Shown here one piece after another: positions 37,430 to 49,154 of a DNA stretch of 64,000 nt. A model generated the notes under the pieces. It searched no databases and was not told where the DNA came from. It saw nothing but the letters and a program-made list of their open reading frames with translations. The DNA comes from Nautilus pompilius (taxonomy: Eukaryota; Mollusca; Cephalopoda; Nautilida; Nautilidae), in assembly GCA_018389105.1 (NCBI GenBank), contig JACATO010000086.1, positions 1,083,501-1,147,500 of the forward strand, read 5' to 3'. The stretch's first letter is position 1. Each line of letters starts with the position of its first letter. Both the position numbers and the translations under genes were made by a program.

Positions 37430-37760
37430 ACAATATTAAAATGGAATAAGAATTCCTTTTTTCTATTTTATTTTTCTTTCTGAATGTTTTTCTCTGTAAT
37501 TCCATTTCAGACTGAAACTCGAATGACAGTTGCATGTCTTTGTTTGTCTGATTTAAAAAAAAAAATATTGACTAATATTTTAAATGTTTAAAATTCTTTT
37601 AGTTTTTTTTAAAAATATTATTGTCATTTTTGAAAATTGGGTGTTTTTAATGCCTTTACAGTTTAAAATATTTTTGTCTTGAAAATTATGAAATGATTTC
37701 TTAATTTAATATTTTGTTTAATTTAAATATTAAAAATAAATTTATCTTTTTTTTTAAAAA
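37430..37760 (+). repeat. AT-rich dispersed repeat S2, copy 1
   Basis: Core TAATTCCATTTCAGA followed by a GTTGCATGTCTTTGTTTGT-type segment and long T/A runs. Related copies: 41760-42070 (plus), 43640-43740 (minus) and 58490-58600 (minus). No ORF; terminal structure not resolved. Confidence 0.65.
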
Positions 37761-39528
37761 ATCCATTTCAATGTTTGCCTATACTGTTTAAAAAGTCTGT
37801 TAATCGTGACAGGTGTGTGAAGTCAGAGATCCAGTAATTCTACTCGTGGATACCAAACCCTTTTATGCACAATCAAGATAATCCATTAAGAGGGATGTCT
37901 GCCACATCAATTGTTTTGGATTTTTAAAAAAAATTATTGCAATTTCAGTTTTTGTTCATAGTGCTAGTTACTTGCCCCTGGTTTGCAGCTCTCATAATTA
38001 AATGATCTTGTATTTAGAATATGATTTTTTCTTATTTCTTCTAAACAAATTAAAGTTTTGAACATAACACCCCCTCAAATGAACCAACTCCCCCCAAAAA
38101 TGTTTGCTGGAGTGCAAAAAAACGTTTTATTACATGAAATTACCATAATCTTTGACAGTTTTGTTAATAGATATATGTCTAGTTTCATTTATCAGCCATT
38201 GGTAGAAATAATAGCTTTATTTAGATTTTTTAGCAAAAATCCCAGGTAAAAATGATTTGTGTAAATAGAATCAAATAAACTGAAATTTAAAAACAAATTA
38301 TTATAAAAAAGAAAAGTGGAAATAGAAATAACAGGTGAGCAGTGGATGACAAGAATATTCACATTCCTGGGATAGGTTTTAGACCCCTATTTGGTGTCTA
38401 GATCTTTGATGGAAGATTTTACTGAGGTCTTTGGAATTGTGAATGGTACTGACGGTGTAGTCAGTCAAACTGTTGTTTTTCTGAGAACTTTAGAGAAGAG
38501 AGTCTCTTGTCATTGAGGATTAAACAGCGAAAAAACAGTTAATATAGATTCATGTGACAAGGTTGAGTGTGGAGAAGAAATATCAGTGTTTAAAAATCAA
38601 AGAGATAATGACTTCTAAAATGTGTTAGCCTCATAAAAACTTATGCTTTCCTGTCCATATAACAACTAGGGTTCTATCCGTGAACTGGTCGCAAATGTGA
38701 TGAGCTTCTATAAGCTATAGTAGCTTCTGGCCTCCTTATGACCACTACACTATATGGATACTTATCAAACCTAGGGATCCTGTATAAGCTTGTCCATTAT
38801 TTTTTATTTAAGAAATGCTTTCTAAAGAAAAAATTGTTTTTTTTTAAACAGATTTATATGAATAGTATTGGATATTATTGTTTCACAACGTTAATAACAG
38901 CAATATTATCATCACTGGCAGTTTCATTGTTATTTTTCATATTCTTCTCTTACACACATTACTTGGTAATTGGAAATATTTCCTCTCTGTGCTAGTCTAT
39001 TTTTAGCCAATTAGATGAGAGTATTTTAGCCAGTCGGTTATTAGTGGAAATGTGATCAATACTTAATATTCTCAATCAAAATGGAATGGCAAAAGCTTTT
39101 ACATTTTCTAGTTTTGGTATTTGACATACACAATTGAGTCAAGATAAGGAAGAACCTAGAATAATTTTGTTTTATATAAAAGTAAAGTAGGCTAGCAAAA
39201 ATGCCTTTAGGCATACATGGTTCACCACTTAAAAACGATTTTTTTCATCTGATCTGGTGAAAACAGCTACAACATAAAGGTTATAAAACACACAGATTTC
39301 AAGTTTATCACTCCATCATCCATTGGAGGGTGTTTGGAGGGAGGGGTGACAAAAATGATCAACCTAAAATAATTTGCACAGAAATGGTTTTTGTTTATAG
39401 TAAAGTATTCCAAACTGATAATATATATATAGGATATAGGGTTATATCACTGGGGGAAATGCCTTTATTTCATTGACAACATTATCAAAATTAAACAATA
39501 TGTTTCAGCTACATATACAGAATATATT
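37761..39528. other. Unassigned AT-rich sequence
   Basis: Two short plus-strand ORFs (38058-38249, 38738-38995) are low-complexity and hydrophobic by composition and match nothing. No repeats recognised. Confidence 0.5.
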
Positions 39529-39540
39529 CTTAACAACATT

Positions 39541-39996
39541 CTTCACTTCACTCATCCCACAGGTTGTTGGGGCACCACAAGAGGTGTGTCTAGGACATTT
39601 TACAACCTGGCGGAGCCCATCCCCCTCCAGGCTGAGAGTCAAGGTGAATGTCAGTATCAAGAGGAGGGCTATACAGCTGTTTTGTACTTTTGGTCCTCAT
39701 CAGCAGCATATACCTCTGGCCCCAGTGGGGATCGAACCTACGATACCAGGATTGATGAGCAAACTCTCTACCAACTGCACCACGACACCATCTTAATCCG
39801 ACGTGAGAGAGACCTCCCAGGTCCTTGGGGCCCATGGTGTCGGGGGACCGGGCCGTTTGTCGGCTTGACGAACATCTCTCAGTAACGAGGAGGACTCGAC
39901 AGAGAACAGGCCACTTATCTTTACGGGATGTGATGCCATTGACAGAACCTCGTTCGGAAGTCCAAACTCGCTCAACAACAACAACAACAACACCAT
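39541..39996 (-). repeat. 456-bp SINE with target-site duplication
   Basis: Flanked by the 12-bp direct repeat CTTAACAACATT (39529-39540 and 39997-40008), so the boundaries are well fixed. Markedly more GC-rich than its surroundings. On the minus strand a tRNA-like module has A-box GTGGTGCAGTTGGTAGAG and B-box GGTTCGATCCC (about 39784-39725), downstream of a ~200-base leader beginning with (GTT)n. Read on the plus strand the (AAC)n tract at 39973-39990 sits at the 3' end like a SINE tail, while the tRNA module is antisense. ORFs here are read-through of the SINE. Confidence 0.85.
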
Positions 39997-40008
39997 CTTA
40001 ACAACATT

Positions 40009-40530
40009 ACATATGCTAAAAATATTATACATTATACAGAATATGTGGTTAAAATGTAAGTCTTAAGAGTGACATTCAATTGTTTTTATCATCACTTTTA
40101 ACTATTGTCTGCCCTGTATTTGTAGTCTTTCCACACCTTTGTACATTCAAGACCATAATGACAAAATGTGAATCTGGTACCACAAGGTTCATCCACACCT
40201 GTTATATAGCTGCAACAGATCATGTTTAGCAAGGTAAGTGGTGCTGAACTCACCAGGTGTAACTGGTTGCAGTTGTTTGCTAACTTTCTTCAAGCACTAT
40301 AGTTAGGTCCAATACCATCTATTGTGTTCCATCAGGGGCCTTGGAAATACCCACACAGTAAGAGTGATAGCATGAAGTATTTTTATTGGAGGTAAATGTG
40401 ATATGTCAAATTCACTCTTTGCAGTAGTAATTTTGTAGTGTTCATAGCACAATATATTTAAGAACTGTTGTAATTTCTGCCATAAAAAGCCACCAGTATT
40501 TTGGAGCTGTTATATTACTAACACTCTCTC
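40009..40530. other. Unassigned sequence
   Basis: A minus-strand reading hints at a Gypsy-like phrase but without a catalytic motif; I do not call it. Confidence 0.4.
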
Positions 40531-41125
40531 GTAGAAAATCTGAAAGGTTACAGCTGTTGGTGAGGATCCATGTTTGAATGAAGTGTTAAGGAAAACACTG
40601 GACATCTTTGATGACCAGCAGCAGACCATCTAACAAAGTATTTACATCACATTAAATATTAAAGACAGCAACTCAAGGTCAGTCTGCTGGTTCTTCATAT
40701 TAGTTGTTAAAGACGGAGTAAGGATGAATTTGCCTCCACTGAAACTCAGTTTATTGTCAATTCTTCTTTTGATTTGACCAAATAATCTGTCACTTTTTGT
40801 CATTGAAAATCGTGTTGCTCATCTGCTACCATCGTTCTATCTTCCTTCGCACTGATCTGCCTACAAGCAGGCACTCGTGTGTCCAGTATTGTTTTTATCT
40901 CTCGATATGTCATTAATATTGTACTGTCTGCTGGTTTATCACCTTTCAGGCTGTGACCTGTTTATAGATCCAGGAAGGCTGGACTTTCTTTAGATATTCT
41001 GGAACAAAATAATGAGCCCTTATAGTTTTATGTTGATGTCCATTTCCATTCATTATTTTTGTCAGTTTTTATTTTAAAAATCAAATTAATTAAATCAGTA
41101 GTGTTGTGTATCATTTTCACAATTT
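40531..41125 (+). pseudogene. Inverted duplicate block, copy 2, with dead exon
   Basis: Plus-strand counterpart of 25290-24690. The exon region (about 40558-40690) differs from copy 1 by loss of the start codon (ATG to ACA), a three-base deletion removing one of three Asp codons, and a stop where copy 1 reads Leu-Gln (ATCTAACAA against ATCTTACAA). The splice donor CTCAAG|GTCAGT is retained. Upstream similarity continues beyond the ATG (GTAGAAAA...CTG..AAGG) with about 30 bases missing. The following non-coding sequence is well matched to about 41125. Confidence 0.85.
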
Positions 41126-41359
41126 TCAAATTTGTCATGATTATGCATTTAAAAAATGGTGGAATGAGTTGAAAAGTGAATTTTTATTTTTTTAACTTTT
41201 GGTTGGTTACTAATCATTGGAACAGCAGATGTTTCTGACAGTTTATATATTATTATGGATCTTGATAAACCTATAAAAACAAATAAATAATAGTACAGAT
41301 GATATGTTGCACTGCAGTCCACCAATAATGCAGAATTTCAGAAGTTACAAATAAAGAAA

Positions 41360-41362
<3 letters not shown>

Positions 41363-41398
<36 letters not shown>
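41363..41398. repeat. (GA)18 microsatellite
   Basis: Uninterrupted GA dinucleotide tract of 36 bases. Confidence 0.98.
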
Positions 41399-41401
<3 letters not shown>

Positions 41402-41759
41402 GAGATGGACAGGAAAACAAACTGGTAAAACTGTCATTGGCAAATTATGTGAAAGATAAACTCACTTGAATGTCTTAGAAAACCTAAACAAACATAAAGG
41501 TAAATTATTAACAGGAATGAAGGTTCTTTAATTTAATTTTCTTTTTTTTCGGTATAATAGGCATATTCCCCTTCCAGATAGATCAGAACACCAAGATCAC
41601 GGTTTTCTTAGTCATGTTGTTTGACATCGATGGAATCCATGTTGATGAATGTCTTCTCATGCTTTACATTGGTTGTTGAAATATCGTTAACTTTAAATTA
41701 GTTTCTGGTATAAACAAAAACAAAATCATTGACCAGTGTTATTGTAGAAAGACAAAACA

Positions 41760-42070
41760 TCTTTTCTATTTTATTATTTTAAAAAAATTTTTTCTTTTTA
41801 ATTCCATTTCAGAGAGGTACATGAACGACGGTTACCTGTTTTTGTTTGTACTTCAAAAATATCTATTAATATCTTAAATGTTTAAATTTCCTATTACTAT
41901 TAGTTTTTTAAAAAAATATTATTAAGTAATTCTGTAAAATTTGGTTTTAAATATTTTTACTTTTTTGTAACTATTCCTTTTTCAAAACAATTGACTTCTG
42001 AATTAAGAAAAAATTAATAGTTTAATATTTTGATTAAAATCTTTTCTTTTTAAATTCTTTTCTGTCAAAA
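41760..42070 (+). repeat. AT-rich dispersed repeat S2, copy 2
   Basis: Has TTAATTCCATTTCAGAGAGG, GGTTACCTGTTTTTGTTTGT and ATATCTTAAATGTTTAAAT, aligning with copy 1 at 37430-37760. Directly joined to block S4. Confidence 0.65.
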
Positions 42071-42330
42071 ATGGTGAACGGCTTTGAATGATTTATGTAT
42101 AAGTTGTACATTGTTTTGTTTGTACAAGTCCTGATGTCTCTACTTTTCTACTTTCATTTCCAAAGAACTCAAAAACAACAGATGGGCCAAGGGATCATCT
42201 ATTGATATAACAATATTCTTTCTCAATATGTTAAAATGCATTTGAATGTAATTAATAGTTTTACCATTTAAAACAAAGAACAATGTACTGTAGACATCGT
42301 TATTCTTTTAACTCTCTTAAGTCAAGTGTA

Positions 42331-42393
<63 letters not shown>

Positions 42394-42665
42394 CTTAGAT
42401 GAGTACAATCAGGAGAGGCAGAATAAAAGATGTCATGGGTTTTATATATTTATAAGTTTACATTGCCAGACAATGGTCTACTTTACTGGATGTTGAAATT
42501 TTAACTATACAGTAGACAGTAATCTACCATTTTATTTATTACTTCAATGAGGAATGATCCTATGCCAGAGTTTGTCAAGGACGACTAAGATTTTAAGGTG
42601 TAACTTTCTGGTATCTCTACAATTTCTTACTTGGCAGGCCAGCACCTCTGCAATCACATTATTTT
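42070..42665 (+). repeat. Duplicated block S4, copy A
   Basis: The reverse complement of 61900-62440: matching landmarks are ATGGGCCAAGGGATCATCTA, ACTCTCTTAA, AGGAGAGGCAGAATAAAAGA and GCCAGCACCTCTGCAATCAC. Contains the (AAT)21 tract, which is only a few repeats long in the other copy. No coding content. Confidence 0.88.
42331..42393. repeat. (AAT)21 microsatellite
   Basis: Perfect 63-base AAT tract. The equivalent position in the inverted copy (62155-62169) has only about four repeats, so expansion happened in this copy after duplication. Confidence 0.97.
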
Positions 42666-42668
42666 GCA

Positions 42669-43170
42669 AGAATAATATTCACAGATTTATTCAAACAATA
42701 GGTTCTCTTCCTCCCATCTCTCTGTGATTAACCAGGTTTCATTACTTTCAGTAAAGACTTCATATCCTTATTAAGAGTAATTCCTAAACTGTCCCTCTGC
42801 TTCCTGTAAACAACTATCACAAATAACTTTCCTCTCTTGGGTTTACTCTGATTTGCCCCTTTATTATTGATGTTAATTAAGTCCATATCCTGATCAAATC
42901 TTCATGAAAATTTGCACCAAAATGGTGAAGATCATGGCAACAGACTTCTCTTTTGTAAAAAAAAAGTAGGAAATTCTTCTGTTTCGTGAAGGTGCTAGGT
43001 CTGCAATCATAAAAATGTGAGCATTCAAACAACATTTAATGAAATACTTTGCTTTATAATAACTGCTCTCTGAACATGGGTTTGGTTTGAACTGTTATCA
43101 ATAGTTTTTATAAGGCCTTTCCCCATCTTAATGGTTAGTTTCCTGTCTCATATCTTTAATTTACCAAATA
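42669..43170 (+). repeat. Duplicated block S5, copy A (no mariner)
   Basis: Same-orientation counterpart of 55710-57475. Landmarks: AATATTCACAGATTTAT, AACTTTCCTCTCTTGG, TTAAGTCCA, GGTGAAGATCATG and TAAAAAA.TAGGAAATTCTTC. At about 42722-42727 (GTGATTAACC) it retains the empty site corresponding to the mariner insertion in copy B. Confidence 0.88.
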
Positions 43171-44879
43171 ATAGATATTTTGGAATAGAAATTGAGAAAT
43201 CTGGCTCATTGCTATGGGTAACCAATCTTGTGACTTTAAGAAAATTGAGTTGCTTTGCTTTGATGCTAGCTGAATTTCTTAATGGTCAAAACAGTTCCTA
43301 TTGTAGACTTACCTGTTAGTGGTTTAGTCATAGACCAGTAAAAAACTTTTCCCTAACTAAGCCCACTTCATATTTTGTACCTTGACATTCTGCAAAATCT
43401 AATAGGGAAATTTTGAAATTGTATGACTTTCTAAGGGTCAAAATGAACTAAAGCCTGGAAACAATGCTCCATGGTTGTATGGAATCTTCTCCATTGCATC
43501 CTCCCATATCATTTTTTCCACACTCCACATTTATTTCAGCCACTGTAGTAGTACAGTAGTTACAAAGGGGCCATAAAAAGGTCTTCAAGTTTGAGAAATG
43601 TCGATAGATAGTATTTTAAAATATTTAAGACATTGGGTATAACAAGAAACTATCATTTGCGTTCCATTCTAAATGATTCTGAAATGGAATTAAAAAGAAA
43701 AAAAAATTTTAAAATAATAAAATAGAAAAGATAAAGTTCTTATTTTATCTTTTTTGATAAAAATACAAACAAGAATTTAACCCTGTCAACCTGAAATAAT
43801 GTGTGTATAAATGTATCTTATTATTGATATCAATAAAAAAATTCCTACAAGCTGCCAATGAGCAAACAGACAAAAACCAGCCAGGCATTGACAAGTTATT
43901 CCTCGATCTCTCCTGCCTATACTATAGACAAGTGATGGGCTGCATGAGTGGCCCTCCATCTTTGTGAGCTGCAAGATTGAAATTAGGCACGTGCACCAAC
44001 CATGACCCCACGAATAAGCTTAAATATATTTAATACAGGATGAATACTTTATGATGAGTTCTGGAAAATACTTATTCATTCTAAATTAATAGAATCATCA
44101 ACAACTTTTAATAGTAAAAGCAAAAGAAATATTTATAGGCACGACAATGTCATCCACTATCATCTCCTTGTGACTTTAAATTAAGGGATTTAGTTAAATT
44201 AGGTGCAAATGATATTGAGATCCTAAAAGCATTTTAACAGGCACCCTACTGATGTCGGTCTAATGGAGCAACTTCAACTTTGATAGGGGCTGGGTCGTTT
44301 CATCTTGTGTGCAACAGTCAATAAATGGGCCACAGGTTGCCCTTCACTGCTTCAGAAAGTACATGCAGGGTCCACATCATCTGTGTTGTCTATACTGTAG
44401 ATAGTACTGTACATGCAATATCCTCATCATCCCTGCCATCTATACCAACAGCAATTTGAAAAATAAGAGAAACCATTTTTTTTTTAAATTCCTTCAATAA
44501 CAAGTATTTTGAGAGCACAATGGATGTAGCCTCCTGGTTAAGAAACTGAATAGCAGAATGGAGATGCATATTGATTTTTAACAACAAAACATGATGTTTA
44601 CTGATTCAAACAAACAATTAACATATAAACATTTTAACAATTTATGATGTACTTTAACGACTCCATCCTCCGTTGCATTATGCTTCCTCTTGCCCTCCCT
44701 CTTTCTCTCTCACATGTGTCCTTCCCTCTTAAGATGTCAGCAATCACACAAATACACCTGGAGATATGTCAAATACAAATTATGTATCAATTCTAAAAAA
44801 CTATTACGAATTCACATCAATGAAACTGTTTGTTTTTTTTTTTGCATCTATAACTAGCATTTTTGGTACAATTATTTTA
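43171..44879. other. Unassigned, with S2 copy at 43640-43740
   Basis: Only recognisable content is a minus-strand copy of repeat S2 at 43640-43740 (ATTCCATTTCAGAATCATTT on that strand). Other short ORFs are not recognisable. Confidence 0.5.
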
Positions 44880-46121
44880 AAATCACTATGATTCTCTAGC
44901 CAACTTAGCAGTTCAATGTCTTATCTTCTGAAGAGTCTCTTTGCAGAGCTGTTTAGTGTCTTCATTTTAAAGCAGGACATGTTTAGAACCATATCTCTCA
45001 GTCATCAAGCTCGTTCTACTCTTTGAATTGTTTCAGTGATGGGAAATGAACCAGTGGGCATGTTTCCAGGTAACAGAGTTAGTTTATGCTCAAACAACAA
45101 TATTTCTAAAAGCGAGAGTGCTGTATTTCCCCTTCCTTGCAGCTTTCTCTTTAGGTCATTTAAATGTCAGGTAATGTCAGCCAAATGGTGAAATTTCTGT
45201 AGCCACAAGATCTTCAAGTTCTGCGTATTTGTGGCCTTTTTGATGCAAGAACATCTTCACTTCTTCCAGACAGGCAGCAAAGAGTCACCATATCTCATTG
45301 TGTAAAATCGGGTCGGAATATTGACAGCTGACCTCTTCAAGAAGTTCACAGAACTGTCGATGGTTTAGTTCTTTTGCCATTATTTTGTTGGCAATTTTCA
45401 CAACCAAGATCATCACTTCCATGATCTCGGGTGGAAATGTTTGGGCACAAAGTGCCTCTTGGTGGATTATACAGTGAAATGGTATCATATTTTGGTGTAA
45501 CATTTTCTGCAGCAGAATCGCAAGCCCCTTATTTGCCCCCCCCTTCATACTCGGTGCCCCATCAGTCGCGATAGAGACTAAATGGCCTGCACCGATCTCT
45601 CTATCCTTGAGACAATCCACAAATCCTCTTCCTGTGTTTGGCCTTTGAGCGGCAATAATTCTATAAGCTGCTCTGAATTCACATACCTGCAGAAGGAAGC
45701 AGCAACCTGTGCTATGTCATCAACATCACACGATTCATCACTCACGTGATCGGGCTGCTGACACTGATACTGTTACATTCTTGCTATGCTTCAGCTGGAC
45801 AGGTTTGTGAGTAAATCGCCTCTCGGGATGCGACCTTTTGCTGTTCACACATTCAAGGTGGCGCGATTCGGTCCGATTCCTTTATGAATTCTCGCCTTTC
45901 ATTTCTTCTTCTGAAGCCATTTAATTGTGAACTGAATGGCAGCTTTTATTTCTGCTAATCTCCATCGATCGGGGCGGCGGAATGTGAAACCAGAAGAGAT
46001 CCTAGAAACAATGCTAGTAGTCCTCATCTCCTCAACCGATCTTTGATCTGCATCTGAATGCTGCTGTTATATTCTTCGATCGCGAGGGAGCAGTCAATGA
46101 GCCGCAGGTTGCCGACCCCTG
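44880..46121 (-). pseudogene. hAT element, GTF2IRD2-like transposase, truncated
   Basis: The minus-strand 5' end carries a hAT terminus CAGGGGTCGGCAACCTGCGG (46121 inward). The N-terminal zinc finger is missing. From about 45740: VSDESCDVDDIAQVAASFC (catalytic DES) and RYVNSEQLIELLPLKGQTQE. Then, after a frame change, 45620-45285 gives SIATDGAPSMKGG (second catalytic Asp), PFHCIIHQEALCAQ, KIANKIMAKELNHRQFCELL and YSDPILHNEIW, where a TAA follows the Trp (relatives: LHNEVRWLSRG). Beyond the stop, ACLEEVKMFLHQKGHKYAEL and the C-terminal NEDTKQLCKETLQ are readable to about 44900. This is the transposase type captured in vertebrate GTF2IRD2; the copy here is dead. The 3' terminus was not found. 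Confidence 0.85.
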
Positions 46122-46980
46122 GTCTCTGATGGAGTCGACTCCATCTATGTTTGGAGTTCCAGTCACTCTGCGATAAGATCCTTTCCTCCTCCTCCTGGTG
46201 ATGAGTGAGCGCACAGCTCGGAACTCTGGTCGCGCAGCAATGAAGAAACAATGACACGTAGAGTTCTGCAGCCAGCCAGTGTAGCAGCAGCGTTTACCCA
46301 TCTGTTGATCCAAAGACTGATGTATGTTGCCAGGCCAGTCTGCTACTCTACATCACACAGACACAAAGAGAGGCAGGCAGGACTGACATCAACTGGATGG
46401 AGCAGATGAAAACGTCTGCAGCAGTAACCATAACTATAATTCTCCATCGACTAGAGTGAGGACGACAGAATTAATGTCAGAAGTAAGGATGTTAAAAATC
46501 GAATCAGTATTGACACCAATGCCCACGTGGGGCCCAGATGGGCTGCCCACTCTCGCACGGCATCGCGCACATGCTTCGGACGGGTCTTCTCCAGGTTTGT
46601 TTCGCATGCAATTATCAAATAATTCAGTTGATATTAGTTTCATAAACTAATCATTGCTTCCCTGGTTTACAGGTAACAACTACGTTAGCCACTTGTTCTG
46701 AAGTAATGTCTCAGCTGTTGTTGTTTTGTAGAGATCAGTTCAGCGGTGTTTACGTAATTTTTTGTTATTATTATCATTAAGGAAGTGAATTTAGTTATAA
46801 GATAAGTGTAAGTGGCAAAATTTGTTAAACAGTCCATCTGTCAGCATCCAGCACTGTTGTTACAAAGTGCTTTTTGATTCCTGTTTTTGCCAGATAGCCA
46901 TGAGTGATTATTAAATTGTACAGCGAAAGAAGCAGGCGTAGGAAAATTAAAGCCCGAGAGCGCAGCTGTACATACAGACT
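46122..46980. other. Unassigned, partly GC-richer sequence
   Basis: Lies between the hAT 5' terminus and the tnp2-like gene. It probably contains the left end of the CACTA-like element, but no CACTA-type terminus could be paired with the right side. Overlapping ORFs on both strands at 46434-46650 match nothing known. Confidence 0.4.
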
Positions 46981-48878
46981 GTGGATCAGGAAGTGCAGTT
47001 GCAGTCTGATGGTTTATTTCAAAATGCAGAAGGCAGTTGTTCTAACGTTGATCTTGAAGAAGTAGTTGAAGCATCATCTGACATATATAATATCATGGTT
47101 CCTCCATTTGTGGCTATGGAAGAGAGGTGTGATGGAACACACAGAAGCAGATCATTTTTTTGATTACACTGGTGAAAATTCTGGAACTGGAGACAGTCTG
47201 ATGAAGAATGTTATGATAATGACACTATCAGTGTCTTCATTGTTGGAAATTCTCAGATTGTTTAATATTGATGTACCAAAAGACCCAAGGACTCTGCTTA
47301 GCACCCCTAGTGTCAGCTATAAAAGAGATGGCTGGTGGCAGTTCATACTATCATTTTGGCATTGAAAATTCCCTGCAGTCACACCTGACCTCAAGTCCCT
47401 TTCTGATCTAACTCTTCATGTTAATGTTGATGGTCTTCCATTGTTTAAGAGTTCATCCATGAATTTGTGGCCTATTTTAGGTAGTATTAAAGAGGTGCCT
47501 GACTCTGTGCCATTTGTAATTGGTGTTTTCTGTGGACCTGGAAAGCCTTTGTTTGTGGAAGAGTTTTTGAGTGACTTCATTTCTGGCATTAAGATGTTTA
47601 AACAAACTGATTTTGTGTACAAACATAAGAATTTAAATATTGTTCTAGATGCATTTACTTGTGATGCCCCGGCAAGAGCATTCTTTAAGTGTAGTAAATG
47701 GTATAGTGGGTACAATGGATGTGAGCGATGCACACAGGAGGGAGTGCATATTAATGGAAAGATGCTTTTCCCAGAATTTAATGCATCATTGAGAACTGAT
47801 GTGTCCTTCAATGAAATGAGGGATGAAGATCATCACCACAAAGTGTCACCACTAACTGAAATTAGAGTTGGCTGTGTTTCTCAATTTGTCCTTGACTACA
47901 TGCATCTCATTTGTCTAGGCTTAGTTCGGAAGATGATTTTCCTTTGGAGTAATGGTATTTTAGGATGTTCATTACCAGCAAAGTCAGTCAAAGCTATTTC
48001 TGATCGATTGACTGGAATGAAAAATTGGCTTCCACAAGAGTTTGCCAGAAAACCCCGTAGTTTATTCAAAGCCAAATGCTGGAAGGCAACAGAGTTGCGA
48101 CAATTTTTGCTTTATACTGGCCCTGCGGCTTTGTTTGGTATTTTGCCTCATCAGATGTATAAATTTTTTGTGTCTGTCTGTCTCAATGACTTTCTTATTG
48201 AGTCCTCATTTGTGCCATGAACATTGTGATTATGCAGAGGAACTTTTGGAGGCTTTTGTTAAAAATTTTGCTGACATTTATGGCAAGGACACACTTGTAT
48301 ACAATGTACATAGTGTGATTCATTTGGCTCAAGATGCCAGACGGTTTGGTCCCTTGGATTCAGTGTCATGTTTCTCCTATGAAAGTTTCCTAGATAAAAG
48401 AATGGTCAGAAGACCCCAAAACCCTGTTGCTCAAATTGTAAGGCATATTGCTGAGAAACAAAAGCTTGCTGAACATAGCACTATGAAAAACAAGACCAAC
48501 TTAAATCCACACAGAAAAACTCATTTAAATGGACCCCTTCCTCATGAGTATTCAGCTTGTCATCAGTTTAAGAACTATCATGGGAAGAAGTGTTTTGTTT
48601 CATGCTATAGAGGGAACAAGTATTTTAAGATCAGGGACAAAGTTGCAACTGTGAAAAACATACTGCTTTCTCAGTCAGGCAAAACATTTGTGGTATATGA
48701 TCACTTCACTGAAAATGATCCTTTTCATAAGAAACCACTTGATTCTGTGCACCTGGGTGTTCAACAGTTGTGCTGTCTTTCTAATGGGCTATATGTTTGC
48801 CCAATTTCAGTCTTGTTGCTGAAATATGTCTTATTGTCATTTAGTGACAAATATGTAGCTGTTCCTCAGCTTCACTGA
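46981..48878 (+). pseudogene. tnp2/CACTA-like transposase
   Basis: An animal transposase of the tnp2 (EnSpm/CACTA) type, nearly full length but with frame breaks. N-terminal segment 46981-47365 has ADHFFDYTGENS, LRLFNIDVPKDPRTLLSTPS and, in a shifted frame, YHFGIENSLQ. The main frame 47441-48220 has VDGLPLFKSS (start ~47427), CDAPARAFFKCSKWYSGYNG with a CERCTQEG zinc-type site, LDYMHLICLGLVRK, FARKPRSLFKAKCWKATELR and FLLYTGPAALFGIL. A shift within the TGTC repeat near 48166-48177 moves the frame to 48042-48878, giving TFLLSPHLCHEHCDYAEELL, YNVHSVIHLAQDARRFGPLD and a C-terminal part to the stop at 48876. Divergence from an intact copy is modest, so it died fairly recently. It is followed in the same direction by its usual partner gene. 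Confidence 0.88.
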
Positions 48879-49154
48879 AGTTCTGTCTTAGATTATTAAT
48901 GTTGATTTTCTTGTTACTTTTCATTATTCTTCAATGGTTGATGGTATAGTCTTTCATTAATTAATTACCTGTTAGTGTGCATATGTTGCCTCTGTCCATT
49001 GTTGCTGAATGTCTGATGTAATTGTTCTGTGTATATGCCTCAGCGTTCTGTTCTTGTATAATCTGATATTATTAGACTGATGAAGTTGTCACTTTGAGAT
49101 TTATTGGATAATCAAGCTCTTTCATTCTTGCCTTTCTGAACTCAGTACCTGAAC

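Noticed and set aside
39725-39790. Functional tRNA gene on the minus strand
   Set aside because: A and B boxes are present, but the module is embedded in a 456-bp insertion with target-site duplication and no complete cloverleaf was seen; it is a SINE.
39473-40032. ORFs on both strands near 39.5-40 kb
   Set aside because: Read-through of the GC-richer SINE, whose boundaries are set by the target-site duplication.
40080-40400. Gypsy-like reading on the minus strand
   Set aside because: Only a vague PDGT-style phrase, no YXDD, RNase H or integrase motif; insufficient.
41363-41398. Regulatory GAGA-factor site
   Set aside because: A pure GA microsatellite in repeat-rich DNA without an associated gene is no evidence for regulation.
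47416-47811. 131-codon minus-strand ORF
   Set aside because: Antisense shadow of the well-supported tnp2-like transposase.
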